A DNA stretch of 64,000 nt, taken from assembly GCA_036874045.1 (NCBI GenBank), contig CM072343.1, forward strand, positions 14,466,001 through 14,530,000, read 5' to 3'. The stretch comes from Cymodocea nodosa (lineage: Eukaryota; Streptophyta; Magnoliopsida; Alismatales; Cymodoceaceae). A model generated the notes under the pieces. That model had not been told where the DNA came from and did no database searches. It saw only the letters and a program-made list of their open reading frames with translations. Shown here piece after piece: positions 23,162-34,143 of the stretch. The number at the start of each line of letters is the position of its first letter. The stretch's first letter is position 1. The position numbers and the translations under genes are program-made.

Positions 23162-23530
23162 CTTTGTCAAGAAATTCTTTCTCGCTTGTTGTTGTTACAA
23201 CCTATGACGATGGTCTCCAAGTTCTACAAAAGTCGTGGTAGAGGAAAAGGCAAAAGCAGAGGAGATGCAAAAGGAAAAGAAATAGATACTAATGAAGTTC
23301 CACACACTTGGTTTAAGAAATTACTTCGAGTGGACAAAAGGTTAGTAGAAATTTATAGAAATTACTTCATTCCTCAAGGTATACTAGATGAAGTTAGACA
23401 AGAGCTTCAAAATACTGATGAAAATATTACATATATGGGTATTCGAAGTAAATATGATAGAGAATACAGAATCAAATGTGTTGAGATTGTATTTCTCGAG
23501 CAGTATGCAAAATATTTGGAGCAGTATGCG
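23162..23530 (+). pseudogene. Extra post-pol ORF, N-terminal fragment (MVSKFYK type)
   Basis: The ATG at 23210 opens MVSKFYKSRGRGKGKSRGDA, a Lys/Arg/Gly-rich N-terminus. HTWFKKLLRVDKRLVEIYRN and MGIRSKYDREYRIKC follow. It is a close relative of the N-terminus of the ORF at 34144 in element F. It abuts the minus-strand Athila element at 23530/23531. It is a fossil of unknown function. Confidence 0.75.
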
Positions 23531-24930
23531 ATCACACTAGGAGATTTTTCTATCTTTTGTCCCAACACTGCTCCTACAGCAAAATAAGATGCATCGCACA
23601 TTAATTCAAATGGATGGCTCCAATCTGGTGCTTGAATTATAATGATGGAAATTAAGCTAGTTTTAAGTCTGAAAAATGCTTCCTTGCAATTTTTATCAAA
23701 GTTGAATGAGACATCTTTTAATAGATTAGTTAAAGGTTTAGCTCTTTTGCTAAAGTCTTTAATAAATCTTCTATAAAAACCAGCATGTCCAAGAAATGAT
23801 CTAATATCTTTTACAGATTTAGGTTCTCGTAGATTAGAAATTACTTCTATTTTAGCTTTATCTACTTCCAACCCTTTCTTAAAAACAACATGCCCTAAGA
23901 CTATTCCTTATTTAACCATGAAGTGACAATTTTCCCAATTTAAAACCAAATTTTTTTCCACATAGCATTTTAATATTTGGTCTAAATTTTTTAAACAAAC
24001 TTCATATGAGTTACCATACATAGTAAAATCATACATAAATATTTCTAAAAAATCTTCAGTCATTCAAGTAAATATGCCTTGCATACATCTTTGAAAGGTG
24101 GCTGGTGCATTGCATAATCTGAATGGCATTCTCTTAAAAGTATAAGTTTCATTAGGACAGGTCAAAGTTGTTTTCTCTTGATCCTCTAATGCTACTGGAA
24201 TTCGATTATAACTTGAATACCCGTCTAGGAAACAAAAATATTCTTGCCCTACTAATCTCTCCAACATTTGATCTATAAAAGGTAAGGGAAAATGACCTTT
24301 CCTAGTCACAGCATTCAACTTTCTATAGTCTATACATACTCTCCAGCCTGATTGAATTCTAGTAGGTATCAAGTCTTGACTTTCATTCCTAATAATTGTT
24401 AATCTTGATTTCTTGGGAACTACATAGATTGGGCTAACCCACAAGCTATCAGAAATCGGATAAATTATGTCATTATCTAACCATTTCATTATTTCCTTCC
24501 TAACTACTTCTTTAAGGTTTGGATTTAATATCCTCTCAGGAATTCTAACAGGTTTAGCATTCTCTTCTAAATATATGTGGTGACAGCATAAAGTTGAACT
24601 TAACCCTTTTATATTAGTCATAGTCCATCCTATTGCTTCTTTATAACTTTTTACAACATTTTTTAATTTAGCTATTTGATCCTCTTTTAAATCTAAAGCA
24701 ATAATGATTGAACATGTTCGTTTCTCTTCCAGAAATATATAGGTTAAATCAGGAGGTAAAGATTTTAATTCTAAATGTTGTCCATCAGAAGCTAGAGCTC
24801 CTAATTGAACATCATCATTTTCTAAATTAATTTCTTTTAGATCTCCTTCTATATTTATGCTTTCACTTTCCTCTAAAGTTTTAGAATTGATTTGCCTATT
24901 TAATTCTTCTTGAATCACATCCTCTAACAT
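23531..24930 (-). pseudogene. RT and RNase H start of the Athila-type element
   Basis: On the minus strand RT motifs are VCIDYRKLNAVTRKGHFPLP, YFCFLDGYSSYNRIPVALED and MPFRLCNAPATFQRCM. Towards 23531 come IRSFLGHAGFYRRFIKDFSK and WSHPFELMCDASYFAVGAVL, the thumb and RNase H start of Ty3/gypsy enzymes. Upstream (24600-24930) is an acidic linker with an LEEN-K-P-VR block. It is a broken fossil. Confidence 0.88.
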
Positions 24931-24933
24931 ATC

Positions 24934-25400
24934 TCATTCATCCTCTAAAAAGTCTATGGTATGTAAGGACATTTCTAACTCCTCAAACCTTTCTGGTTTG
25001 AAAATGTTTAATTGAGTATCCTCATTGCCATATGATAACTTCATTACTCCACTTTTACAATTTATAATAGCCCCTGATGTTGCTAAAAATGGCCTTCCCA
25101 AATTTAAAGATGTATCACTATTTTTATGCTTAATTTGTTGGGAATCCAAAATTACAATATCAATAGGATATATAAAGTTTTTGATTTTAATTAAGACATC
25201 CTCTATTTTTCCTCTAGGGTATCTTATACTTCTATCAGCTAATTGAATAACCGTACTAGTAGGAGTTAAGCCTTCTAATCCTAAGGATGAAAATATATCA
25301 CTTGGCATAACATTTATACCTACACCTAAGTCTATTAAGATTCTTTCTAGAATGGTATTTCCTATGGTGCATGATATAACAGGGATTCCAGGATTATATA
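24934..25400 (-). pseudogene. Aspartic protease of the Athila-type element
   Basis: The retropepsin-like region is read on the minus strand. The signature LIDLG-x2-INVMPSDIF is followed by LADRSIRYPRGKIEDVLIK, and by GRPFLATSGAIINCKSG near its end. This wording is characteristic of Athila/Tat proteases. The domain would cut Gag-Pol. It is a broken fossil. Confidence 0.83.
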
Positions 25401-26599
25401 ACTTTTTAAGAATTTTGGGTAGAAATAGAGAACTACTTTACTCAACTAAAAGGACCTTTCTAAGAACTTTTCGCTCTCTTTTATTAGTACACCAATCTTT
25501 CAGAAATTTAGCACAATGTGGCATTTTCTACAATAGATCTAACAAAGGAATGTTAACTTGTACTTTTTCAAAAATTTCTCTGATTTTTTCTTGTTTTTCA
25601 AGTATTGTTTGTTGTAATCTTTCAGGATAGGGTGCTAAAGATTGTGATTTAAAATATTCTTTTTCTTTCAATTGATTTGTTTGATCATTTTTAGCCTCAT
25701 TAGCAGATTCAGATTGTTCTTTAGTGATTTTTAGATTTTCAACTATTACATTTTCATTATCATTTTGATTTTTACTCTTATCCACCTTCATATTATTTTC
25801 ATTTTAAGTTCTTGGTGGTATATCAGTTCTAGATCTTAATGTTATACATACATCTTCCAGATTTTAGTTACTCTCATGATCTTGTATATCATTTTCGTGA
25901 TTATGATCTTCAATTGTTTTTAGTTTTAAAGTGCATTCTTTAAATTCTCTTGCATTAGTATTTTCTTTTGGTTGTGTATTTTGCAAATTATGCAGATCTA
26001 TAACATTATAATTTTCATTGTCCTATTGCATAACTTGTATTTTCATTGTATATTCGTCCAATGCTTTTAGTTTCCTTTCCAAATCATCTAATCTCGTTAC
26101 ATTCAATTTTTGATCAATTTTCATTATGGTTTTTTCAGTTTCATAAATTATATCTATTTTAGGTTCTAAATATGCTTCCATATAGTTTAATTGGTTAACT
26201 TCTTGTTGCTGACACATAAAATGTTCTAGTTTGTCCATGTTTTGCTCTATACTACGCTTCAATTTGTTATACCTATCCCAAACTTTTGTGTCTCTCAACA
26301 TATTACACATTCTATACTAACCATCAGTTGGGTAAACTATAGGATTCTCATACTCGACTCTATTATATTGAGGATAATTCATTTGTTGTTCATGAGATCT
26401 AGCCATCTACAAACGTCTCAGTTTCAAACAGTTAGAAATGTTGTGTCCTTCAGAATTGCAGAATTAAGATATGCTAACTACAGGTTTCAGAAATCTTTGA
26501 GCATAAGCATATGTCATATTCTCAATTACAGAAGAAAACACACAACACACTAGCTATTAAAACAAAACAGCTCTAACAGTTGCTTATATAAAATTCCCC
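25401..26599 (-). pseudogene. gag region and leader of the Athila-type element
   Basis: On the minus strand a leader from 26599 is followed by a zinc-knuckle-like SEGHNISNCLKL block near 26450. A Tyr/Gln/Asn-rich helical stretch follows (YNKLKRSIEQNMDKLEHFMC, IDQKLNVTRLDDLERKLKAL), then a Lys/Asn/Glu-rich C-terminal part reaching APYPERLQQ and VNIPLLDLL. The same C-terminal wording is found at 63340-64000 in element X. It is a broken fossil. Confidence 0.72.
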
Positions 26600-26619
26600 A
26601 ACAATGGCGCTAGAAAACT
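26600..26619 (-). other. Primer binding site of the Athila-type element (tRNA-Asp-like)
   Basis: On the minus strand, just inside the LTR end, AGCGCCATTGTTGGGGAA resembles the plant tRNA-Asp site TGGCGCCGTTGCCGGGGA used by Athila elements. A second similar block (CTGGCGCGTTGCTGGG) lies at about 26662-26678 inside the LTR end region. Confidence 0.7.
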
Positions 26620-28383
26620 TGTATGGATCTCCAGCACGGTACTAGAAAACTTGATTAGTTACCCAGCAACGCGCCAGAAAAACTTGGATTTGTTAACTTC
26701 TATTTTTACTTAGTCAATTTATCTTTATGCCTATATCACTGAATTCCTTTTTAGAAGTAAACAATCAACCTTTCACACAAATTAGATATTAATTCCAATT
26801 TGTATTTTAACTGCAAGTGCACAGTGTCTATTGTATCAGTGTGCAAGTAAAGGTCGATCCCATAGGGTATTTCTTAACAATTGCAAACTATTCCGTTTTT
26901 AACAATCAAATTTATATATTCAAATTTATATATTTGGTAACAGCTCTCCGTTGACTTACAGTTAACTAACGGACTAACCTCGTGGACTTAAGTTAACTCC
27001 ACAAGCCTGCCTTTTCTATTTAATACTGCTATTTACAGAGGAATTCAGCCAACCATTGGGCGGTTCCACAGATTGTAAATAACATCAATTAAGCTCTTTA
27101 ATGTTAGTAAACACTGGATTTATCATTAGGCAATACTAACATTCAGATAATTCAAACAATAACCATTAAAATCTTTTAAGTCTTTTGAACGAACCAATTT
27201 CTATAAACTGTAAAACTAAAACAAACATAAAACAACCACAACATTGACAAAGATAACATTAATCACGATACAAAACAAACAATACAACACTCAAATACAA
27301 AATATAAACACAGATAAGTTGTTTTAGGTATTTCTGTTTTGATATGAGCATGGAAATGGGTGAAAGGTGAAGTGTAAAGTAATCTCAGTCGCTTTACGAT
27401 GATCTCCTCTTCAGCATACAGACATCAACCCGAAGCCAAGGCTAGAAGCTTTACGATATCCTGAGATATGAGTCAGTGCTTGGTGAAAATGGTTTCCTTT
27501 CCCGTGACACGATCACTCCTCACAATGGTTGTCAGGCACTATGTTTGGCTCAGAATCAACCCGACATTAGGAAAGTATCCTCACAGACTTCCGATGGTTA
27601 GTGTGGTACTTCAAAGAATTGCCGACGCCTCCTGCAGAAAGCTCAGTGATCCTCCTCTACATACACTAGTCATACCCGTCGACCATACTCTACTTCTTTT
27701 TCTTCTTTTCTTTTATATTTCTTCAATGGTAATTGCTTTTGCTTGAATAGTCGGTTGGATTTCCTTCATTCATATCAACGACGATGATTTCTTCTCCCTT
27801 CGACGAATGAATTCCTACGTGATACGTGTGATCGTGGTTTTTTTCTTGCAACTATCATATTTCTGCAACTGCTATAGTGACATATTAGAAAATAAATGGT
27901 TCATGGAGTCACAGATAACTCAACGGACTTGCTTCGTTGATTTAACTATAAAACACGTGCAATAAAGAAATAAGCCGCTAACATAACATGTTACCTTAGT
28001 GTGTATTCATGTAACTCAACGTGTACAGTTATGCTAACTTAACGAGTTAAACATGTGCATCTCACATGATATACTAAAGCATTTAAATTCAACATGTGCA
28101 TAATTCTATCTTAACAAGTTCAAATATTTCGGATACTTAAGAACTTAACTACCCGAAAATTAGATGCATTTCGAATACTTAAGAATTTCACAGCCTGCAA
28201 TTTACCGATAGTTCAGAAATGTACTAAATTAACATTAATTCCCTGGAATTATGCAGATTCTTTCATTAAAGCATATAACAGTGCAATTATACCATAATGG
28301 CTTAATTCTCATATGATCAGCTAAATATTATGCAATTAACCATCATTTAACCGTTAATATTATACACTTTTTCATTCTAAACA
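26620..28383 (-). repeat. 5' LTR of the Athila-type element
   Basis: This 1764-bp LTR is read from 28383 (TGTTTAGAATGAAAAAG) to 26620. It is shorter than the solo copies at 1839-3968 and 50185-52385 because it has fewer hairpin/G-box modules in its first third. TATA-like wording (AAATATAAAAGAAAAG) lies near 27712. The region 27890-28150 retains ACTCAACGGACT and ACTTAACGAGTT words. Confidence 0.85.
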
Positions 28384-29150
28384 GTAACTGACCACGTTAA
28401 TGAGCTAAATACTATTCTAAATCAATTGCACTCAGTAGATATAGTATTTGATGATGAAGTCAGGGCCTTGATTTTATTATCCTCATTACCAGAAAGTTGG
28501 TCTCCTGTCGTGAATGGTGTAAGTAGTTCACTAGGTCATGAGAAGCTCAAGATGAGTGACATGCGGGATTTATTTTTGAGTGAGGACATTCGTACAAAAA
28601 GTAAATTGTCATCTTCAACTTCTGCCCTTAGTGTTGAAATTAGAAGGAGAAGTAAGTCAAAACAATTTAAATCCAAAGGAAGGTCAAAGTCCAGAGGTAC
28701 TAATAAAATGAGAGCAGATATCAAATGCTGGAACTGCAATCAATGGGGGTACTTCAAGTTACAATGTAAGGCTCCCAAGGAAGACAACAGAGGGAAGGAA
28801 TCAAAAGGAGCAGTTGCAAATGTTGTCTCCTACGATTTAGATGATGCCCTAGTATGCTGTGTTGACAATTCAATTGACTCATGGGTACTGGACTCAGGAG
28901 CTTCTTTCCACACTACCTATAGGAAGGATTTGTTGCACAGTTATCGTGCAACTCCTGTGAAAAAGGTGTACCTAGCTAACAACACAAGTCTAGATGTGTT
29001 GGGAATAGGAGAGGTACACATAAAAATAAAGCAAGGGATATGGAAATTGCAAGAAGTCAGATATATTCCAGATCTTGCAAAGCAATTAATTTCAATAAGT
29101 TCCCTAGACAATGATGGTTATTAGATTGCCCTTAGTGCAGGAAAATGGAA
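28384..29150 (+). pseudogene. gag C-terminal part and protease of element C
   Basis: The gag UBN2-type end reads DDEVRALILLSSLPESW. A Ser/Lys/Arg-rich stretch precedes the CCHC zinc knuckle CWNCNQWGYFKLQC (28726-28767). The protease signature WVLDSGASFHTT lies near 28882, followed by VYLANNTSLDVLGIGEVHIK and IPDLAKQLISISSLD. This is the Tork/Tnt1 arrangement. It is a fossil. Confidence 0.87.
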
Positions 29151-29199
29151 GGTAACCAAAGGTGCAAGAATTATTGCCTCAAGATAGAGGACAAACACC

Positions 29200-29723
29200 T
29201 TATATTTAACATCGGATCAAGATGACTCTATTGCAACAGTCAGTGATACTAAAGACATTGACTTATGGCATAAAAGATTGGGACACCTTAATGAGAATGG
29301 ACTGAAAGTTTTAGTGGCAGAAGGGAAAATTCCTAAGCTGAAGAATGTCAATTTAGGGATATGTGAGGACTGCATTGAGGGAAACAGAAGAAAGTCAACT
29401 TTGCCAGGAATCCTCATGATCCTAAGTCATAGAAATTGGAGCTAGTTCACACAGATGTGTGGGGGCCCACTCCTATCAATTCTTTAGGAGGTGCTCTCTA
29501 TTATGTCACCTTCATTGATGATAGTACAAGGAAGGTATGAGTTTATTTTTTGAAACAGAAGTCTGAAGTTTACCAAGTCTTCAAGAAATGGAAGGTAGAA
29601 GTGGAAAATCAAAGTAGAAAAAAAATCAAATCCATCAGGTCAGATAGTGGAGGAGAATATGATAGCCATGAATTTATAGTTTACTGTAAGGAGCAAGGAA
29701 TTAGAAGGAAGAGAACTATAGCT
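29200..29723 (+). pseudogene. Integrase first half of element C
   Basis: The pre-integrase zinc region (DLWHKRLGHLNENGLKVL, CEDCIEGNRRKS) and the start of the core ([33 protein letters not shown]) hold the first two acidic catalytic positions. Element F interrupts it at 29724. The TAGCT repeat lies at 29719-29723. It is a fossil. Confidence 0.85.
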
Positions 29724-30393
29724 TGTTGAGTATTTTTGTTTTGATGATGTGTGCTGAATGAAAATAATCATATTTACTCAGATACTATTGCTTGTGAAAA
29801 GAAATTAAAATCATCAATTAATACAGAAAAAGCTTACTGATATAAATACTTGTCTGTATTGGATCTGAAGTTAATAACTAGTTGTTTCGTTGCATTAATT
29901 TCTCATTTAACTAAATGTTAAGTTAACGTGTGTTTTTTGAATAGCATGATATGTTTTAAAGTTATATCTTTTCTATCATGAATAGTGCACGTTTAGACAA
30001 CTTATTAAGTTAGAGGCTTAAAGGTTAAAATAAGTCACATGATAACTCGTTAAGTTAGTGAGTAAAAGAAGAGACAAACTCGTTAAGTTAGTGTTATACA
30101 CGTGGTGAAATTATAACTTACGAATGTTGTATTGTATCACATGAGGTGCACATGTTTAACTCGTTAAGTTAACATAACTCAACGTGTTGAGTTGCTATAT
30201 TGAACACTAAGGCAACTCGTTAGGTTAGCGTTATAAACTTAAGTTGTTATTTTTGCACATGGTAAAATTCTTATTATAAAAACAATTGTTTATTACTGAA
30301 TCGTTGGGTTAAAGTTTTTTCGGAGACTTATAGTCGTAACTCTCCGAAAGGTAACTTAAGTCATGTTTTCAGGTCTTGACGCGTGTCTCACTA
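29724..30393 (+). repeat. 5' LTR sequence of element F (family B)
   Basis: It begins TGTTGAGTATTTTTG. It contains CTCGTTAAGTTA words near 30046, 30078 and 30159, CACGTGG near 30101, and the long-subfamily block with CGTAACTCTCCGAAAG near 30336. It continues into pol sequence at about 30394. Confidence 0.85.
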
Positions 30394-32556
30394 TGTTGAA
30401 TGAACATAAGGTACCTCAAAATCTTTGGGCTGAAGCAGTAAATACAGCTTGTTATGTTATTAACATAAGTCATTTAAGACCACATGTTAATAAAACTCCT
30501 TTTGAAATTATGTTTAATAGGGTTCCAAAAAATTTCCTATATGAAACCATTTGGCTTCAAGTGTTTTATTCTTAATGCTAAGGATAAAAGGGATAAATTT
30601 CAAGTCAAATCGGATGAAAGAATTTTTGTAGGTTACTCTACTAGAAGTAAAGCCTATAGAGTATATAACAAGACTTCTAGGACTATTGAAGAAACCCTCC
30701 ATGTAAGCTTCAATGAAAATTCTCTTAGAGAATCTCAATCTAAAGCTAATAATGATGATATGATTAATTTTCCAAATGAGTTAGAGATCAATAGAGAGAT
30801 TGATGATTTATCTGAGAAAATCAAAAATATGAACTTAAATGATCAAACTAATGATGAAAGTGATGGACTTTCAGATGTTGATGAGAATATTGAGGAAAAT
30901 CAGAGAAATTGGCGTTATTCTTCATCACATCCCATTACTAAAGTCATTGATGATATTAATGAGGGAGTTAAAACTAGAGCTTCAGTAAATTTAAATAGTA
31001 TGTGTATGTTTGTTTCTATGGTGGAACCAAGGAATATACAAGAAGCATTATCTGATGAAAATTGGATAGTGGCAATGCAAGAAGAACTAAATCAATTCAT
31101 CAGAAATGATGTATGGGAATTAGTGTCTCCACCAGAAAATCAGTCCATAATAGGTACAAAGTGGATCTTTAGAAACAAAACTAACGAAACTGGTCAAATT
31201 ATAAGGAATAAAGCTAGATTAGTTGCACAAGGGTATACATAGGAAGAAGGATTAGATTATGATGAAACATTTGCTCCTATGGCTAGGTTAGAAAGTATTA
31301 GAATATTATTGGCCTATGCTTGTTATATGGATTTTAAATTATATCAAATGGATGTAAAGAGTGCATTTCTAAATGGTTTAATTAATAAAGAAGTCTATGT
31401 AAAACAACCACCTGGATTTGAAGATATTAAAAATCCTGACTTTGTGTATAAATTGAATAAAGCCTTATATGGTTTGAAGCAAGCACCTAGATCATGGTAT
31501 GAAAGATTGTCTACTTTTTTAATAGAAAAAGGCTATATCATGGGAAAAGTGGATCATACTCTATTTATTAAGAGAGATGGTAAAGATCAGATTGTTGTTC
31601 AAATATACGTGGATGATATAATCTTTGGAGCAACCTCTCATAAGTTGATAGAAATATTCTCTGAAGAGATGACTAATCAGTTTGAAATGAGTATGATAGG
31701 AGAACTTTCATATTTTCTAGGACTTCAAATTAAATAAATGGATAAAGGTATATTTTTAAATCAGGAAAAATATGCAAATGAAATGCTTAAGAAATTTAAT
31801 TTTAATGATACAAGGATTCGAGGAACTCCTATGAGTACTACTTTAAGGTTAGATATTGATGACATAGGAAAATCTATAGATCAAAGAAAATACAGAAGTA
31901 TGATTGATTCTTTACTTTATTTGATTGCTAGTAGACCTGATATTATGTTTGCTGTGTGTATTTGTGCTAGATTTCAATCTAATCCTAAAGAATCACACTT
32001 AATTGTAGTTAAAAGAATATTTAGATATATACAAGGAACTAAAAATTTGAGACTGCATTATTCTAGGGATAGTTCAATAGATCTTATAGGATATACTGAT
32101 GCTGATTATGTAGGATCTAAATCTGATAGGAAGAGTACCAATGGCACATGTCAATTATTGGGAAATAATTTGGTGTCATGGTTTAGTAAAAAGCAAAACT
32201 GTGTAGCACTTTCTACTATAGAAGTTGAATATGTTGCTGCTGCACTGAGTTGCACTCAGATTTTGTGGATAAGACAAACTTTAGAAGATTTTGGATTATC
32301 TTATGATACAATTGAGATTTATTGTGACAGTAGTTCTGCAATAAATCTTTCCAAAAATCATATATTACATTCAAGAGCAAAGCATATAGAGGTTAGACAT
32401 CATTTTCTAAGAGATAATGTAATTAAAGGAAAAATTAAATTAGAATTTGTGTCTAGTAAAAATCAATTAGTTGATATATTTACAAAACCTCTAAACGAAA
32501 ATACATTCTGCAACATAAGATTAAATTTAGGTATTTGTAGGCTATGTGATGTGTAA
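30394..32556 (+). pseudogene. Integrase end, RT and RNase H of element F
   Basis: The integrase C-terminal wording (MLNEHKVPQNLWAEAVNTAC, DERIFVGYSTRSKAYRVYNK) leads into an acidic linker and the RT. RT motifs are [52 protein letters not shown] and [10 protein letters not shown] near 31610. RNase H follows, with [30 protein letters not shown] and DIFTKPLNENTFCNIRLNLG, ending at 32556. The SIRE affinity is clear. It is largely open but broken as a whole. Confidence 0.9.
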
Positions 32557-33840
32557 AATGCTTAAACTCCACATAAAAAGATAAATATTATTGATGATGT
32601 TGTTCACCTCATAGATATTATATACTTATCATAAATATCTAAAGTAATATCTAAACTACTGCTTAAGGTACTATGTATTTATTGTAAAATCATAGTAGTA
32701 TCTTATTGATTTTAAGTAGTTTATCAATTTTAATGGTTTTTACGATTTTAAGTGGAAATGTAAATGAAAAACATTAAATACTTCTGACATTCTGAAATTT
32801 TGATGAAATGTTTTCTTTGAATCAAGGAAAATGCATATGATCATGCATAAATTTGACTTAATTGATTAAACTTGTAGAATAAGTTATATGTAATTCATCT
32901 TAAACTGTTAATCAAAAGTATAAGCTTATTGAAACTGATTCATATTCTTAGTACAATCATAGAAGTAAAAATTGTATGAGATTTGTGTTTTATTGCATCT
33001 GTATTAATGGAATACATATATACTGTGCTTAAAATGAAAAGTACTTACAAAATGAAAATCATTGAGAGTTTATTGATCAGTTTGATCACGAGCCTTTTGT
33101 ACTTGAGCAGATAGGTATGTAAGGATTGTTGTCCTGAAAAGGATTCTTTAAATCTGGCAACTTAAGGTCCTGATCAGATCTGAGATTGTTGACTGAAAGC
33201 TCATTACACGGGTACATTAGAAAGCTCTTGTATGATTCAAGCTTTTCAAACTAACTTTTAAAGAAAAATATTAATATTTACTGTTTTGAAAAGAAAAAGT
33301 TGTTTCATTAATTACAGATATCTTTGACTCACATATAGTTTCTACTAATATGACTACTAATTTATTGAATCAACATTAGTACTTTTGGAAACGTTTATTT
33401 GAGATACATTCTTTTATTCTCCTTGAATTAATCACATTGAGTTCAAAGTTGTGTTTTGATTCATATACAGTAGGAATTGATTCTGGAAATCATTTTTGAT
33501 GAAGTCAGAATAACAGAAGTCTCTAAAAAGAAAATTTAAAAGTATAGTTATACTTAACGTCTATTGTCACTACAAGTATATTTTATATGTTGATTGAATA
33601 TATTTGAAGTATAGTTGTAGGGGGAGCATTAACAATGTCAAAAGCAGATTAATATAATTTAGAATACAAATCTTAGTTAATCTGAATTAATGTCCTCTTA
33701 AAATTTTGATGAAATAACTTAAAACGACAAATAAACTATTTTAGATTCAAAAGACAAAATGTTCAAATAGTTTACAATGTTCTTAAGATAATGTTAAGTT
33801 TAGCATATGTGTGGTTTTCAGAACGTTTCAGTTGGAAGCA
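32557..33840 (+). other. Non-coding post-pol region of element F
   Basis: The first part (to about 33450) is shared with 20563-21507. GTAGGGGGAGC at about 33622 is a polypurine-like tract far upstream of the one at 36585, reminiscent of a second plus-strand primer site. No ORF is recognised. Confidence 0.6.
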
Positions 33841-34143
33841 TCCAAAAATTGTTTTAAGTGTACTAACTAAACGTTATGTTAGATAAGGTAACGTGTAAAA
33901 CTGCCTCTATATAGCGTTTTACTCGTTAGGTTAGTTAACTCAACGAGTTATACTTGAATATTTCGGGTACTTTGATTGAATAAACTTTATTCAATATTTA
34001 TTTTATTTCTAAACCCGACTTTTCTTCATGTTGAGTTATACGCCTAAAAACCCTATTTAAACACTTATTACACAAGCGCTTAGGTTATTTGTAAACTTTG
34101 TTAAGAAAATCTTTCTTGCTTGTTGCTGTTACAACCTGCGACG
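33841..34143 (+). promoter_or_regulatory. Promoter-like region upstream of the extra ORF of F
   Basis: An inverted repeat ACTCGTTAGGTTA (33921-33933) and TAACTCAACGAGT (33936-33948) has the same wording as the LTR hairpins. CTATATAG near 33907 and CTATTTAAAC at 34053-34062 are TATA-like. The ATG of the extra ORF follows at 34144. This region is outside the LTRs but LTR-like. A separate promoter for the ORF is inference. Confidence 0.5.

Larger units (their letters stand above)
23531..28383 (-). mobile_element. Athila-type gypsy element with 5' LTR (fossil)
   Basis: Read on the minus strand the order is 5' LTR (28383 to 26620), tRNA-Asp-like primer site, gag, protease, RT, and the start of RNase H near 23531. 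The long LTR, the primer site and the RT/protease wording point to the Athila lineage of Ty3/gypsy. The right flank is the gag of copia element C (from 28384), and the left neighbour is an extra-ORF piece. No 3' LTR is seen. It is broken, with about five coding interruptions. Confidence 0.87.
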
